Source: Isochrysis galbana
Lineage: Eukaryota; Haptophyta; Isochrysidales; Isochrysidaceae
Direction: 5' to 3'
Assembly: GCA_018136815.1 (NCBI GenBank)
Contig: CM030932.1
Location: 10,118,269-10,182,268, forward strand
Length of the DNA stretch: 64,000 nt
The notes beneath the pieces are model-generated. The model did no database searches, was not told the origin of the DNA, and worked only from the letters and a program-made list of their open reading frames with translations. The position numbers were made by a program, and so were the translations under genes. Positions 1 to 10,064 of the stretch are shown one piece after another; within the stretch, counting starts at the first letter, position 1, and each line of letters begins with the position of its first letter.

Positions 1-600
1 TTTTATCCCAGTGGGAGACCAAGAAAGCGCCGGCAGCGCGCCCGGTCGCGCTCGAAAGTTGGGCACTCCGGCCCATCGGCCGAGTAACGTTGGCGTGTTG
101 TCGGCGCATAGACGGCCGACTATGGCGCAATGCGCGCGGGCTGCGGCGGCGATTGGCATGGCTGCTAGGGCGGCTTATTTGGATATCGCGCCTGGTGCGG
201 CATTCTTTTCCAGTGGGAGACCGAGAAAGTGCCGGCAGCGCGCCCGGTAGCGTTCGGAAGTTGGGCGCTCGGCCCGTTCGGCCGGGTGACGTTAGCGTAG
301 TCATCGGCGCCACACACGGCCGTCGATTTCGCGATGCGCGCGGGCGGCGGCGGCGATTGGCGTGGCTGCTAGGTCGGCATCTATGGATATGGTGCCTGGT
401 GCGGCATTCTATCCCAGTGCGAGACCGAGAAAGCGCCGGCAGCGCGCCCGGTAGCGTTCGAAAGTTCGGTACTCGAGCGCATCTTGGTACGTTAACGTTC
501 GGGCGGTTTTCGCGCCAATGCCGATATTCGACAAGATGTGCGAGGCTGGAGAGGGCAACTCGCTCGGCCACTAGGGCAGCATATCTTGATTTGACGTCGT
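1..600. repeat. Diverged 204-bp satellite units
   Basis: About three repeats of a unit with the landmarks 'agaccgagaaagcgccggca', 'gggcactcggcccgttcggc' and 'gcgattggcgtggctgctag'. They are recognisably the same satellite as at 33640-35735, but the units differ from each other by many substitutions and one is shortened. Open frames here are a by-product of the repeat length. Confidence 0.8.
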
Positions 601-1072
601 TTGCTGTCACTAGTTGAAAGGGATGAAAAAAAAGACCATGCCGTCCGCCCGGTCGTGGTGCCAAATTAGCCGCTCTAGCCCTTGGTGACTAGTGGTCAAC
701 GTAAACGTCTTGAGTTTTGTGATACGTTCGTACACATTTAAGTGCAAAATTATGAGCTTGACTTATGGTCCAGTGTGCATAGAACCACGCCTTGTAGACC
801 CAGTGAGTTGGCGTCCAAGGTTTCCTCGTCATTCCATGCTTGTGCCCCGCATGAAGAGCCTCACTAAAAATATACCGGAGGGGGGCCCGACTGTATTTCG
901 CGCACCGTCTTCGAAGGCCTGAAATTCGGTATTTTTCGAAAATTTCGCCGGAGAACCCCCAATTTTTTTTGCTGATCCATCCTACCGGAACCTATAGGGA
1001 GCTTATTTTGCCCTTCATTCATCCATTGTAGCTGGTGCCCTCCGCACCCGCATAGTGAGTGACCGGGCTACC
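1..1072 (+). mobile_element. Right part of a third satellite-bearing TIR element (truncated by window edge)
   Basis: The last 17 bases (1056-1072) match the right TIR AGTGAGTGACCGGGCTA of the elements at 32721-36801 and 36821-41102. The preceding 250 bases also resemble the tails of those elements: a run reading aaaatataccggaggggggc, then an A/T-rich stretch and cctatagggagctt. Bases 1-620 hold diverged units of the same satellite. This copy is more diverged than the other two and its left end lies outside the window. No protein is recognisable in it. Confidence 0.8.
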
Positions 1073-1206
1073 ACTCCCACCCCAAAAGCACCTCGATCAT
1101 GTGGCATGTGGGAGGGCAGCGCTCCGCTGCCCTCCCCATGGGGGAAACCTCTATCATCAGTGCACCCAACATAGGGGCATGGGAGGGCACTTCACAACCG
1201 CCTAGT
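1073..1206 (+). mobile_element. Fragment of the short LINE-family element (E type)
   Basis: This stretch matches 55848-55950 of the complete E element, including 'gtgggagggcagc', 'ctgccctccccatg', 'ggaaacctct', 'atcagtgcacccaacat' and 'gggagggcacttcacaacc'. It starts immediately after the TIR of the element at 1-1072. It has neither the 5' hairpin nor a poly(A)-like tail, so it is an internal fragment. From 1207 to 1559 I see no feature. Confidence 0.7.
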
Positions 1207-1559
1207 AACCTTCACGATTTTTTCCGAATGCGTACTCCCGGGCCGCGGGCAATGAAGAAACAATAACGATAATTTGAGCAATCACACTCAGCCATTCAAG
1301 ATTCAAGATGTGACGTCCATCCACAATCGCACGCGTGCACGCGTTACATCCGATGAGCAAAGCCCGCGTGCCAACGCACAGCACCGCATGTGTTGAATGA
1401 TGAACCACATGAGCATCAAGAAAGATCATTGCAATAAGCAACCAGCATAACGGTGTTGGATGATGTGTTTGCGTAGTGAGCCATCTCATTTGCATCTTGA
1501 ATGTTCGATCCACCCACGATAACAACCTCCCCGAGCCCCCGTCGGCTATCCTGAGGGCT

Positions 1560-2126
1560 TTAGCAGCGGATTACCCCCTCGCTCAGCTTGTTCCAGACAA
1601 GGGAGGAAACCTTTCCCAGCGTGAGAGGTCCACTGTACATTTGGCCTGTGAGGCAATTCTTCTTGCCATAGGTGCAAATGTATGCTAGGTTCTCGAGCGC
1701 CACTTCACGCTCGACCGCCCACGCGTCGCTGTCGAGAAGTGCGTATGGAGAGGTGAGCACTCCGTCCGTCACCTTGAGCGAGGGTGGCGGTGGTGTTCCC
1801 TCGCGGAGCATTTGCGGGAGAACTCCGTGGAGCCACACGGCGCCTGAGCGCGCTAGCACAAGGCCACTCCCTACTAGCACTGCTGTCCATGTGGCGGAGC
1901 GCAGCAGGAGGCCGGGCAGCAGCAGTCCGAGCAGAGCGACACACAGGCCGAGTGAGTGGGCGAGTCGGACAGACCGGTGGGCCGCCTGGAGCGAGCAGAA
2001 TGCTGAGGGGGCCCGCGAGGCGCTGGTGGTCACCGGCTTGGCCTGCTCAGCCGATGGTGGCAGAGGCTGCGCCCTCCGGCGTGCCTCACGCTGAGCCGCC
2101 AGGTCGCGTAGCACCGCCGAGTCCAT
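1560..2126 (-). CDS. Small membrane protein, function unknown
   Basis: A 188-aa frame starting MDSAVLRDLAAQREARR. I chose the ATG at 2126 because the longer frame upstream runs through C-rich, promoter-like DNA. Residues about 1-50 are charged and Ser/Ala-rich. Two adjoining hydrophobic segments (about residues 60-80 and 82-100) look like a membrane hairpin. The C-terminal part contains a Tyr/Cys-containing stretch (LENLAYICTYGKK). No family is recognised. The last 40 residues may be intron read-through, because the frame loses coding character after 'CTYGKK'. The upstream side holds a G20 tract and GA-rich DNA at 2226-2300. Confidence 0.5.
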   Translation of the reverse strand: MDSAVLRDLAAQREARRRAQPLPPSAEQAKPVTTSASRAPSAFCSLQAAHRSVRLAHSLGLCVALLGLLLPGLLLRSATWTAVLVGSGLVLARSGAVWLHGVLPQMLREGTPPPPSLKVTDGVLTSPYALLDSDAWAVEREVALENLAYICTYGKKNCLTGQMYSGPLTLGKVSSLVWNKLSEGVIRC

Positions 2127-2225
2127 TCCGGCACGCCAAGAGAGAAGAAAAAGGGGGTGGAGACACCCGGGAGGCGGGCGCGCCAAGGCCGGGACGGGGG
2201 AGGGGCGGGGAGAGGGCGAGCCAGG

Positions 2226-2310
2226 GGGGGGGGGGGGGGGGGGGGGAGAGAGAGAGGGGTGGGGAGAGAGAGAGGGAAGTTACGTGTGAGTATATGAAAG
2301 AGAGAGAGTC
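2226..2310. repeat. Poly(G)/GA-rich low-complexity tract
   Basis: A run of about 20 G followed by GA repeats, directly upstream of the membrane-protein start at 2126. On the gene's strand it is a C tract followed by a CT-rich stretch. Similar G/C homopolymers lie next to other genes here (18277-18297, 19874-19905, 21061-21082, 46449-46472). Confidence 0.8.
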
Positions 2311-2639
2311 CCCTCTCCGCCGTCTCTTCTCTCTCTCGGCTTCTCCTTCTTCCCGTCTCTGGTGCGCACAGCACACAGAGGAGAGACCCTTTTAACCCTA
2401 GAAGGGAATGGGGCCTGCAATTACAGCCAAATACGGAAATACGGATGTGTGGATGGGTTTGGCCTGAGGCTTGGCTTTGACGTAAGTTTTGTTTTGTAAG
2501 GGCCAAAATTGTGTTGTCAAAATTTGAGGGTTGGGTAGTTGGGCACCTAAATTTTGATCAAAATTATGAACGCTTTCGAATATTTTGTCCTATTATAACC
2601 CTATAACACACTCTCCCTCGCACCTTCGACGACGACTGT

Positions 2640-2667
2640 TAGGGCGGTCAAACAGGGCTTTTAACTT
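2640..2667 (+). mobile_element. Solitary end of a GGGCGGTCAAAC-type MITE
   Basis: TA followed by GGGCGGTCAAACAGGGCTTT matches the TIR of the complete MITE at 44834-45228. No matching inverted end is visible nearby, so it is a remnant. The surrounding 2400-2900 region is AT-rich and shows no gene. A further one-sided copy lies at 63311-63330. Confidence 0.55.
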
Positions 2668-3161
2668 CTAAGGGTGAAAATTCACTAAGTCAAGATTGAG
2701 GTTTTATCACGAGATCTTAGGATATGCTACTGGAAATGGGTATATTAGGCAGAATCTAATGAGAAATATGCACATTTTCGACGCAATTCAACACACAAAC
2801 CCAAAAATAACGTTTTCGCGCTCGTGCGAAATCGACGTCGACCACAAAAAAAAAACATCTGAAGATTCCGGGCTACACACCTACTAGACTAGGGTACTTC
2901 CCCATCCGTGCCGCCACCGCCCTTAACTTCCCTTTCCTCCACCTCCTCCCCTTCCCCCCTTCATTCCTTTGTCTTCGGTATCCGGGGTTCGGCTCGGGTG
3001 CACTACCTCGAGCCTGGTTCAAAGCGCGGGTTCCGGGCAGGCCTGTTGTTGGTCAATTGTCATCTTGTGCTTGTCGGGTCACGGGCTTGCTCGTCTTTCT
3101 CGCCCTTGCTTTTCGCTATTGTGTCTCGGTGGGTTTATGTCCAAACGAGGTGTATCTCGTC

Positions 3162-4320
3162 TCAGAGTTGTTCTGGTACGGGTCTCTCGGCAATTATATA
3201 TGCCACCCCCATCGAGGTGGTCAAGGTTTGCAGCTCTAGACTTGGTTCTAACTTTCCTCTTGCACCTAGTGTGAACAAAGGGTATATATCGTTCATGTCG
3301 ATCCTTTTCTTCGGCTGTCTGCCCATGCCTGCTTGGGCGGTCCTAGCCGAGTCTGTCGTATTCGCAAATAGTAGTCCCTTGCTAAGTGTCGTGTACCTGT
3401 CTATCGTTCTTATCAACACTGATTTCTCCGAGAATTCAATGCCGTCGTAATGTATCCTGTAGAATTCTGTTAAGATATATCTCCATGCTAGAGTGTAGAG
3501 TATTGTGAGCGATCGCGGTGCTTTCCCCTCTGGGTGCATGAAGAGGTTATCTACGATTACCTCTTCCCTGCTTCTACCGCTTCGGGGGGTGTACCTTGCG
3601 AGTTTGTCGAGCGTCTCGAATATCTTGACTACCCTCGGGCACTCGCCCAAGTGGGTGGAAGATTCGTTAGACGCCTTGCACATGCGGCAAGTTTTGTCTC
3701 TGTCCGCGAACCGGTTGTAGGTGCCTATCCTTCTGTGGGTTAGGTGCTTGAAGTGGAGGTGTGTATCTCTCGCCGTCACCATCGGAGATGTATATATTGT
3801 GGCTAGGTGTTCCCACGTGTTGTCGGGTATCGGTAGACGCTGTTTCCAATTCTCGGGTCCCGTTAGGCGTCTACGCTTTCCGTCCGTCTTCTGTATTGCT
3901 TGCGTTAGTTGCTCCACTCCCATTTTGTCTAGCGGGGTATCCCCGTCCACGGTATATTCGTCTGCTAGTGGGTATTCCAATCTCTTGTTTGATTTGAAGC
4001 CATCCCCCCATTTTGCCGGTGGGGAGGGATCTAGCTGCTCGGGGGCATTGTCGAGTCTTGCGCCGATTATGGGCGTGCCTAGGTACGAGAGCTCCGCTTC
4101 ATACCACGCGCCTTTGTGCTCGGCGAAATAGCTGCCGTCTTGGGCTATGCGTACATTTGGGATAGGCCCCTCCGAGCCTCGCTGCTCGCTGGTTTCCCGC
4201 CTCGTTGCCGATGTCTCTACGGCCGTTGGGACCGCCCGTGTCGTCAACAACGTCATGGCGTGGTCTACTATGGCGCTCCACGATGCCAAGAATTTGTCTT
4301 TCGGGATGTATTCTCCCGCC
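3162..4320 (-). pseudogene. LINE ORF2 C-terminal fragment (post-RT region)
   Basis: A 386-aa open frame lacking endonuclease and RT. It has the family's post-RT block. Its hallmarks are HLHFKHLTHRRIGTYNRFAD followed by a zinc-knuckle-like C-x2-C-x8-H-x3-C (CRMCKASNESSTHLGEC) and the LAWRYILTEFYRIHYDG segment. The same blocks appear in the copies at 10065-12464 and 53186-53899, so this is a divergent member of the same superfamily. The copy stops abruptly at 4320, where the gag-like ORF begins on the other strand, so it is either 5'-truncated or cut by an insertion. The 2890-3160 region is probably its 3' UTR. Confidence 0.8.
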
Positions 4321-6930
4321 ATGTCGAGTTCTCCCCTCGAGAAATCTTCATTGTCCCCGCGTCATGAGCCCGTCTCTTCTTCTTCGGTTCTCGAATCGTA
4401 CGGGTCGAAGTCTCCCGGGGAAGAGAGCCTTGTGGGACCCCTCCCTTCTTCAAAAGAGAGTCTTTCCGAGCCAGTTCTCCCCTCCTCTCGCCTCTCCGCG
4501 CCGACGGTCGAAGTTCCGCCGCCTCCTCGGGCCTCTACTCACACCCCGTCAACTGGAGCTGGAATGGGTCCTCTCGCCTCGTCCGTTGCTCCACCGGCGG
4601 CCTTTCCTCTCCTTTCTTTTGCTGATCCTTTGCCAAGTGTTCCTTCCTCTCTCAATCCCTCTGTGGTTGGTGCTGAAGATGATGTGGGTTCCGTCCGGTC
4701 CCTCCCTCCTTTCGAGCCCCCACCAAATGAAGAGTTTGTTCCACCCCCGTCGACGTACTCGTACCCCAAGCGTAACTTCGTTCCACCTCCGACCGCCACC
4801 GTCGGCGCCGCCCAAATCATGGACCAACAAGTCCAGATTGAGGCTCTCCGCGGCGCTGTCGACCGCCTTGAGTCCTCTACCCTCCAAGCCGCCCAACGCC
4901 ACGAAGAATTTCAGCGGGAGGTGGGGTCTAACTTCAACGCGATACTCAGCATTCTACAAGGCCAAGCGGGCACTACGACTTCTCCTCGAGTCGAAACTTC
5001 GCCACCGCTTGTGGAAGAAGGAGACAACTCCATTGGTGCCCCTCCGGCCTCGGTTGAGTCCCCTTCTCAACCTTTGCCCGCCGCGCCGTTCTCCGTTCCG
5101 CCGAATTCGAATTCCGATCCCGTATTCAATACGCCCGTTCCTGTCACGTCCGCCGAGCCTGTTTCTGATCCCCAACCTCCACCCACCGTCGCGGGCCTCC
5201 GCTCGCTTCCAAATCCGGCGGCTCGGCGCCATCCCGTCGATCCAAGCCTCGCCGGTGATGCTTCTGAGCGAGAGGTCATCCTAGCCTCGTGGGGCCAACT
5301 GTTTGAGGATGCCGCCTACGAGGTAGCCTCTCTCTACAGGAAGTCCGACGATTTCGAGCTCATCCACGCCATTCTCAACGGCGGCCTCTCTCGAGCCGGC
5401 AATGTTTGGCACTACCGCGTGTTTTTCGAGAAGGAGCACGTGACCAAGTGGGCTCGGAGCCGCTTCTTCCTCGACCGCACCCTCCATCACCAAGTCCGAA
5501 TGGGCAAAGAGCTTTCCGAGATCAAGTTCCCGAAGGGCCTGGCCTCGGACAACGTCCAGACAGCGGCCACCTCCTGGAATGATTTTCGTCTGTCCTTCAT
5601 CAAGCCGCTCGAGCGCGCCCTCTCGCTCGGCTGCGACCACCGTGAAATCTTTACATCCTTGCTAGCGGCCGCCAACTTGTGCACCACCGGCAACCAAAGG
5701 ATCTACGCCTTCCTCCTCGATCTCGCCGAAGACCCGGTCCTCTCTCTCAACCCCGCGCTGGCCTGCGACGTGCTTCTCCGCAAGTGCGACGCCACCTTCG
5801 CGGCCAACGTGCCCGGCTTCGCCAAAGACTCCGCCTCCATGGAGTGGGACAGGCTCGTAGCCCGTGAAGCCGGCTCCGATCTCTTAGAGTTATCCAAGAA
5901 TTTGGTGCGCGCGTACGTCCGCAAGATGGGTGACGCGAAGGTGGATGCCACGACGGTCTGGGACCACCCAAACATGTCGCACGATATCAATCAACGATTC
6001 GAGTCCATCATTCGGGACGACAAGGTCGACGCGGCTCGCGGCGTGGATAACGCGACCAAGTTTGGCGAGTGTCTTGCAAAGACTCGCTTCCGCGTCGAGA
6101 ACCACGAGCTCCCTCGCTCGGCCCTTTCGTGCGTCAACCTCTGCCAGCGCTACCTGAGCCCGTACGAACAAGCCCGTGCTAGCCAACAACAGACGTCGGT
6201 CGCGGTCGCCGCCGTGACGCCGCCGGCGACTACTTCCAAGTCCACCAAGACCGCCAAGGTTGCTAAGGCTGCCTCTAACCCCGCGGACACTACGGCTTCG
6301 ATGGTCGCCGCCGTCCAAGCAGCGGTGGCCGAGGCATTAAAATCGCAAAACAACAACTCGAACCGCAAGGCGACTGGCGCTGACAATCGTCGGGCTCCGC
6401 CTCCGCCTACGAATTACTCCGCATCGTCTCCGTTACCGGACGCACTTCTTGACCGTCCTCTCGGCAAAAGCACGTCTTCTCGTCGCCAATGTGATCCCCC
6501 TCCGAACGGCCTTGGGCTTCCGGCCGATTCGGGCCTCTCGGAATGGGATCCAGCTAGCTGGTCTCGAGCACGAGCCCGTTTCTGGCAAATTTCTCGTTAC
6601 GCGGGTCACCCGGCCCTTCGCGCTGCGCTCACGCGCTGCCGTCCCTCGGATGCCACCATGACGGCGCCGCGTCTCGACGACTTAGACCGCGACGTCAAGG
6701 AGTGGACCGACGCCAACGGCTGCGCGTACTGCGCCTTTCGTCCCCGGGCTCCATCTGGTACGCCCGAAGCAGACCTGTGGAAGTATGGCACGGGCGACGG
6801 AGCTCATATACCCGTCGTTTGCCAACCGTACATTCGTTTTCTCTGCGAAGGTGGCAGTGGCGAGTGTGGTAACGACCCAGAAGTCCACCGCCGCCTCCGC
6901 ACGATGGTTGTTATCCGTCCGGCCCAGTAG
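4321..6930 (+). CDS. Gag-like protein of an unclassified retroelement
   Basis: An 869-aa frame starting at ATG 4321, exactly where LINE similarity ends. Residues 1-190 are Ser/Pro-rich and disordered. A short coiled coil follows (about 170-215: QVQIEALRGAVDRLESS), then another Pro-rich linker. Next comes a mostly helical region of about 300 residues (EREVILASWGQLFEDAAYEV onward) with the look of a capsid/gag domain, then an Ala/Thr/Lys-rich linker. The C-terminus carries a cysteine cluster (GCAYCAF, later PVVC and FLCEGGSGEC). I recognise no protease, RT or integrase in frame. The retroelement assignment is inferred from the domain order and surroundings; a host protein is possible. Confidence 0.45.
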   Translation: MSSSPLEKSSLSPRHEPVSSSSVLESYGSKSPGEESLVGPLPSSKESLSEPVLPSSRLSAPTVEVPPPPRASTHTPSTGAGMGPLASSVAPPAAFPLLSFADPLPSVPSSLNPSVVGAEDDVGSVRSLPPFEPPPNEEFVPPPSTYSYPKRNFVPPPTATVGAAQIMDQQVQIEALRGAVDRLESSTLQAAQRHEEFQREVGSNFNAILSILQGQAGTTTSPRVETSPPLVEEGDNSIGAPPASVESPSQPLPAAPFSVPPNSNSDPVFNTPVPVTSAEPVSDPQPPPTVAGLRSLPNPAARRHPVDPSLAGDASEREVILASWGQLFEDAAYEVASLYRKSDDFELIHAILNGGLSRAGNVWHYRVFFEKEHVTKWARSRFFLDRTLHHQVRMGKELSEIKFPKGLASDNVQTAATSWNDFRLSFIKPLERALSLGCDHREIFTSLLAAANLCTTGNQRIYAFLLDLAEDPVLSLNPALACDVLLRKCDATFAANVPGFAKDSASMEWDRLVAREAGSDLLELSKNLVRAYVRKMGDAKVDATTVWDHPNMSHDINQRFESIIRDDKVDAARGVDNATKFGECLAKTRFRVENHELPRSALSCVNLCQRYLSPYEQARASQQQTSVAVAAVTPPATTSKSTKTAKVAKAASNPADTTASMVAAVQAAVAEALKSQNNNSNRKATGADNRRAPPPPTNYSASSPLPDALLDRPLGKSTSSRRQCDPPPNGLGLPADSGLSEWDPASWSRARARFWQISRYAGHPALRAALTRCRPSDATMTAPRLDDLDRDVKEWTDANGCAYCAFRPRAPSGTPEADLWKYGTGDGAHIPVVCQPYIRFLCEGGSGECGNDPEVHRRLRTMVVIRPAQ

Positions 6931-7017
6931 GTCGCCGGCGGGGCCCACGTCCGCGCTGTCACCCCGCTACCAGTCCAGGGTAGTGGGCCTGAACGCCACC
7001 CACCAAAAGATCGTATT

Positions 7018-8800
7018 ATGCTACGGCCGAGTACTTCTACGGCCTCCAACCAGTACCCTAAGATTCCGCAAGTTCCAGACAAGCCCTTCCACCTCCACCC
7101 CCCTCTTTCTCCTGCCTCCTCGCCGATTACCCCTATTTCTCCCAATGCCGATAATTCCATCCTGGTTCTCGATATCACGCACGAGTCCTCCAAACCAAGT
7201 CAACCGTCCCCGCCTCTCTATCAACTCAAGCCGCTGAACCGCTACCCCACGCCACTCCCCAAGCATCAACAGTCCAAGACCTCACGGTCTGCGAAAATCC
7301 AGCCGCCGCAGGCCCAATCCAACCTTCAATCTCTCAAATCAAATTTCGCATGTCCGAGCCACAAAACGTCTCCCGAGTACGAGTCCGAGTCCAAGTCACG
7401 TTCAGAATTGCCCTCTTCGTCTTACGCCACCGCGCGCCCATCTACGAGTCTGAGCCCAGTCCAGTCATCACCGGTATCACCAGTCTCCATCGCTACGACG
7501 ATGGAGGCGCAGTTCTCCGGTTCTTCCCCACTTTCTTTCGAGTCCGAGTCCAAGCCTGTTTTGAGCAAACCCCGTTCTGAGCCATCCGAGTCCGAGTCCG
7601 AGTCCGAGTTTACAATGTCACCGAGCCCTACCACGCGGTCGACCGCAGGATTAACGGAGCTCCAGCCACCCACTGAGCCTCCGACGACCACTCCTTCCGA
7701 GGGAGTGTTCACCTTCGGTCCTCCACGCCCCGAGTCTGAGTCATTTGGAATCTCCGGTCACGTCCAGAATTCCAACCACACCCGAGCCCCGTTTCACGAG
7801 CCACCGCGTATCGAGTCCAAACACAAGCTGACGCCGAAGCCCTCGACGACAGCCACTGTGTCCTTATCCCAGCCACCGTTTCGAGTCTCGCCGCAGCCGG
7901 CCTGCCACTCCAGCAAGCTGCACGCCGCCGAGCCGATCCCTTCCGTTTCCGTTCCGAGTCCGAGTCCAATCGCACAAGACAATGCATCCCGAGCCCGCGT
8001 AATCAAGCCCGTCACCGAGTCCGAGATTACGGCCGCACCGAGCCAACCGGTGCTGGCCACCGTGCCCCTATCGTCATCACAAGCTTCAGCCTCGTCCTCA
8101 CCGACGGTTGCGACGCCAGGGGGCTTCACCTTTGGGCCGGCACCGTCCGTTCCCATTTCGAAAGTGAGCCCTGTTTTCAGTGCCCAGCACGCCAGAAACG
8201 ACGAGTCCGAGTCCGAGTACCAATTAACGTCACCGCGGAGTCTGCGGTCGACCACCGGCGTTCCCACGCCACCCCATCAACCGAGAGCCATGGAGGAGCT
8301 GGCACAGCCGTCTCCTAGCCCCTCTGAAGTCGCCGAGTCTTCCGAATTCGAGTCTGAATCCACCGTAATTTCAGCGGTCCATCCACCCGCTAGCCCGAGC
8401 CAAGTCCTCCGAAGAATGCTTCGCATTGCAGAACCTCTTCGGCCACCACCCACGCCAGCCGCTGCCGCAGAGCCACCACCCTGGCCTCAGCCTTCCCCGC
8501 AGCCGGCTTCTACGACAGCCACGTCCCTTCTTTCGCCGGCGCCGACCCCGCCGACGACAGATTGCAACGAAGTCGATGCCTGGCCCGATTCCTCTCCCGA
8601 CGTGACCATGGAGAGTGACCACAACTCCCTTGCACGTCGAGGAACGGCCGCCTCCCAAACCGAGCTTCTACGCCCATTGAGCCAGCCCAACCGAGTCTCT
8701 AAGCCATGTCCTTCATGTCTCTCACCGGTGGTCTCGCGGCCGCGGCGTCCGTCGCCGCAATCCGACACCCCACTTCTCCGAGTTTCTTCGTCAATCCCGT
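7018..8800 (+). CDS. Ser/Pro-rich low-complexity ORF, cut by an assembly gap
   Basis: An open frame of about 594 codons running into the N block. It is almost entirely Ser, Pro, Thr and Glu, with repeated ESESE/ESESK motifs encoded by runs of the hexamer GAGTCC. Two near-copies of a block (GVFTFGPPRPES and GGFTFGPAPS) suggest internal duplication. There is no globular domain. It follows the gag-like ORF by 87 bases on the same strand, so it may belong to the same element or transcript. The start is uncertain, and it may be a disordered region rather than a free-standing protein. Confidence 0.35.
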
Positions 8801-8900
8801 NNNNNNNNNNNNNNNNNNNNNNNNNNNNNNNNNNNNNNNNNNNNNNNNNNNNNNNNNNNNNNNNNNNNNNNNNNNNNNNNNNNNNNNNNNNNNNNNNNNN
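8801..8900. other. Assembly gap (100 N)
   Basis: One hundred consecutive N, the usual placeholder for a gap of unknown size. The GC- and Ser/Pro-rich frame on the left and the AT-richer frame on the right differ strongly in composition, so they need not be one gene. Confidence 0.99.
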
Positions 8901-9273
8901 CGTCGTCGCCCGGTCGGTCACGCAAATTGCCGAGAAAGAGGGGTTAAAACATCAGATGAAGAACATTCAGAATCCAAATGAACATGATTTGAATACGATT
9001 ATGATAGATAAAATTTTCAAGAACGATGTAACTACATTGGTGAGGCGGAAGGAATGTACATTTGTGCAGACAGCTCTGAGAGCTATATCGAGAGAGAAGG
9101 CTGCAAATGCCGAGCACGCAGAATTTACCACAAGTGTCATACAAGATATAGTACACCCACAAATTCGGTACTATTACTCAATCTCAGCCACATTATACTT
9201 CGACAGTGCTCAAGATATGATCAACTATGTCATCGCTGGTACACCTGAACCGCACAACGTGAATTCAATCTAA
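8901..9273 (+). CDS. C-terminal part of an unknown protein, 5' end in gap
   Basis: The frame is open from the gap to a stop at 9273 (about 124 residues). It is rich in Lys, Asn, Ile and Glu (IAEKEGLKHQMKNIQNPNE) and AT-rich, quite unlike the Ser/Pro-rich DNA on the other side of the gap. It looks helical. No family is recognised. Composition suggests a separate insertion or misjoined contig. Confidence 0.35.
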
Positions 9274-9291
9274 CGTTACGTACGCAAAACG

Positions 9292-9720
9292 CTATGCGCT
9301 ATGCGGGCAGGCGGCGGCAGCGATGGCGGTGGCCGAGTACATCATGCACTGGTTCAGCCCCGTCCTCGAAGGAAGGAGGTCTACGTCATCGAGCTGCAAG
9401 TGTTGCAATTTTGTCGCGTGGAGGTCCTCGTCGATGGCGACGTTCCGACCATCGATGGTCACTTCCTGGAAAGCCTTGTTGACCCAGTTGCGATCGAAGA
9501 AACGCTTGAGGTGGATGTCGGCCCATTGAGGATGGGCGACGACCTCCGCGTCTTCGGCCTCTAGAAGGCTGCGAAGGTGAAGGTTGAGCAACAGGAGAGA
9601 GAGGATGGTGGCACGGTGGACTCGATGGACAGCATCACGCAGAGCTTGCAGATGTTGAGGCAAGATGAGCTTCTCTGCGCTACAGAAAACAGCACGTGTG
9701 TCCCCACTTGGGTCGGACAT
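9292..9720 (-). CDS. Unknown 142-aa ORF, possibly part of a disrupted gene
   Basis: Starts MSDPSGDTRAVFCSAEK and contains FFDRNWVNKAFQEVTIDGRN. No family is recognised. It lies 22 bases beyond the 18-bp TSD of LINE copy C, and the transposase-like fragment at 12875-13228 lies on the same strand beyond the other side. Before the LINE inserted, the two were adjacent and could have belonged to one gene. The sequence taacgttacgtacg at 9272 recurs as taacgttatgtacg near 13288, suggesting an older duplication around this locus. Confidence 0.3.
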   Translation of the reverse strand: MSDPSGDTRAVFCSAEKLILPQHLQALRDAVHRVHRATILSLLLLNLHLRSLLEAEDAEVVAHPQWADIHLKRFFDRNWVNKAFQEVTIDGRNVAIDEDLHATKLQHLQLDDVDLLPSRTGLNQCMMYSATAIAAAACPHSA

Positions 9721-9741
9721 CGTTCATGCTTCTCCAATGTG

Positions 9742-9759
9742 CATCTGACTGGCAGCGTA
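9742..9759. repeat. 18-bp TSD of LINE copy C (3' side)
   Basis: CATCTGACTGGCAGCGTA, repeated exactly at 12857-12874 on the other side of the element. Confidence 0.9.
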
Positions 9760-10064
9760 AAAAAAAAAATCTTCTTAAAATTCCCCGCTACGCGTGCGGC
9801 GTGAGGCAGTGTGCTAGTGTACCTCCCTACTACCCAACCTTAACCCCTGACAACCCCCTTCCCCTTTCCCAGTTCCCTCTTTATCGGAGAAGCTGGTTCC
9901 GGGGAGGCCGCGCGCGCTGCTTCGGCCGGGAGTTGGAGAGAAGGGGGCTGGAGACTGTGATTCGTCCTGTACGCTAGTGTTGATTCGGGTTGCCTTCTAT
10001 TGTATTTCGTGGGATCTTTATTGATATCCTCCTCGTTTTCTTCTAAGACGCGGTATTAAGTGCC

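Noticed and set aside
1784-2395. 203-codon plus-strand frame rich in Gly and Arg
   Set aside because: It is antisense to the membrane-protein gene and runs through a G tract. It has no domain.
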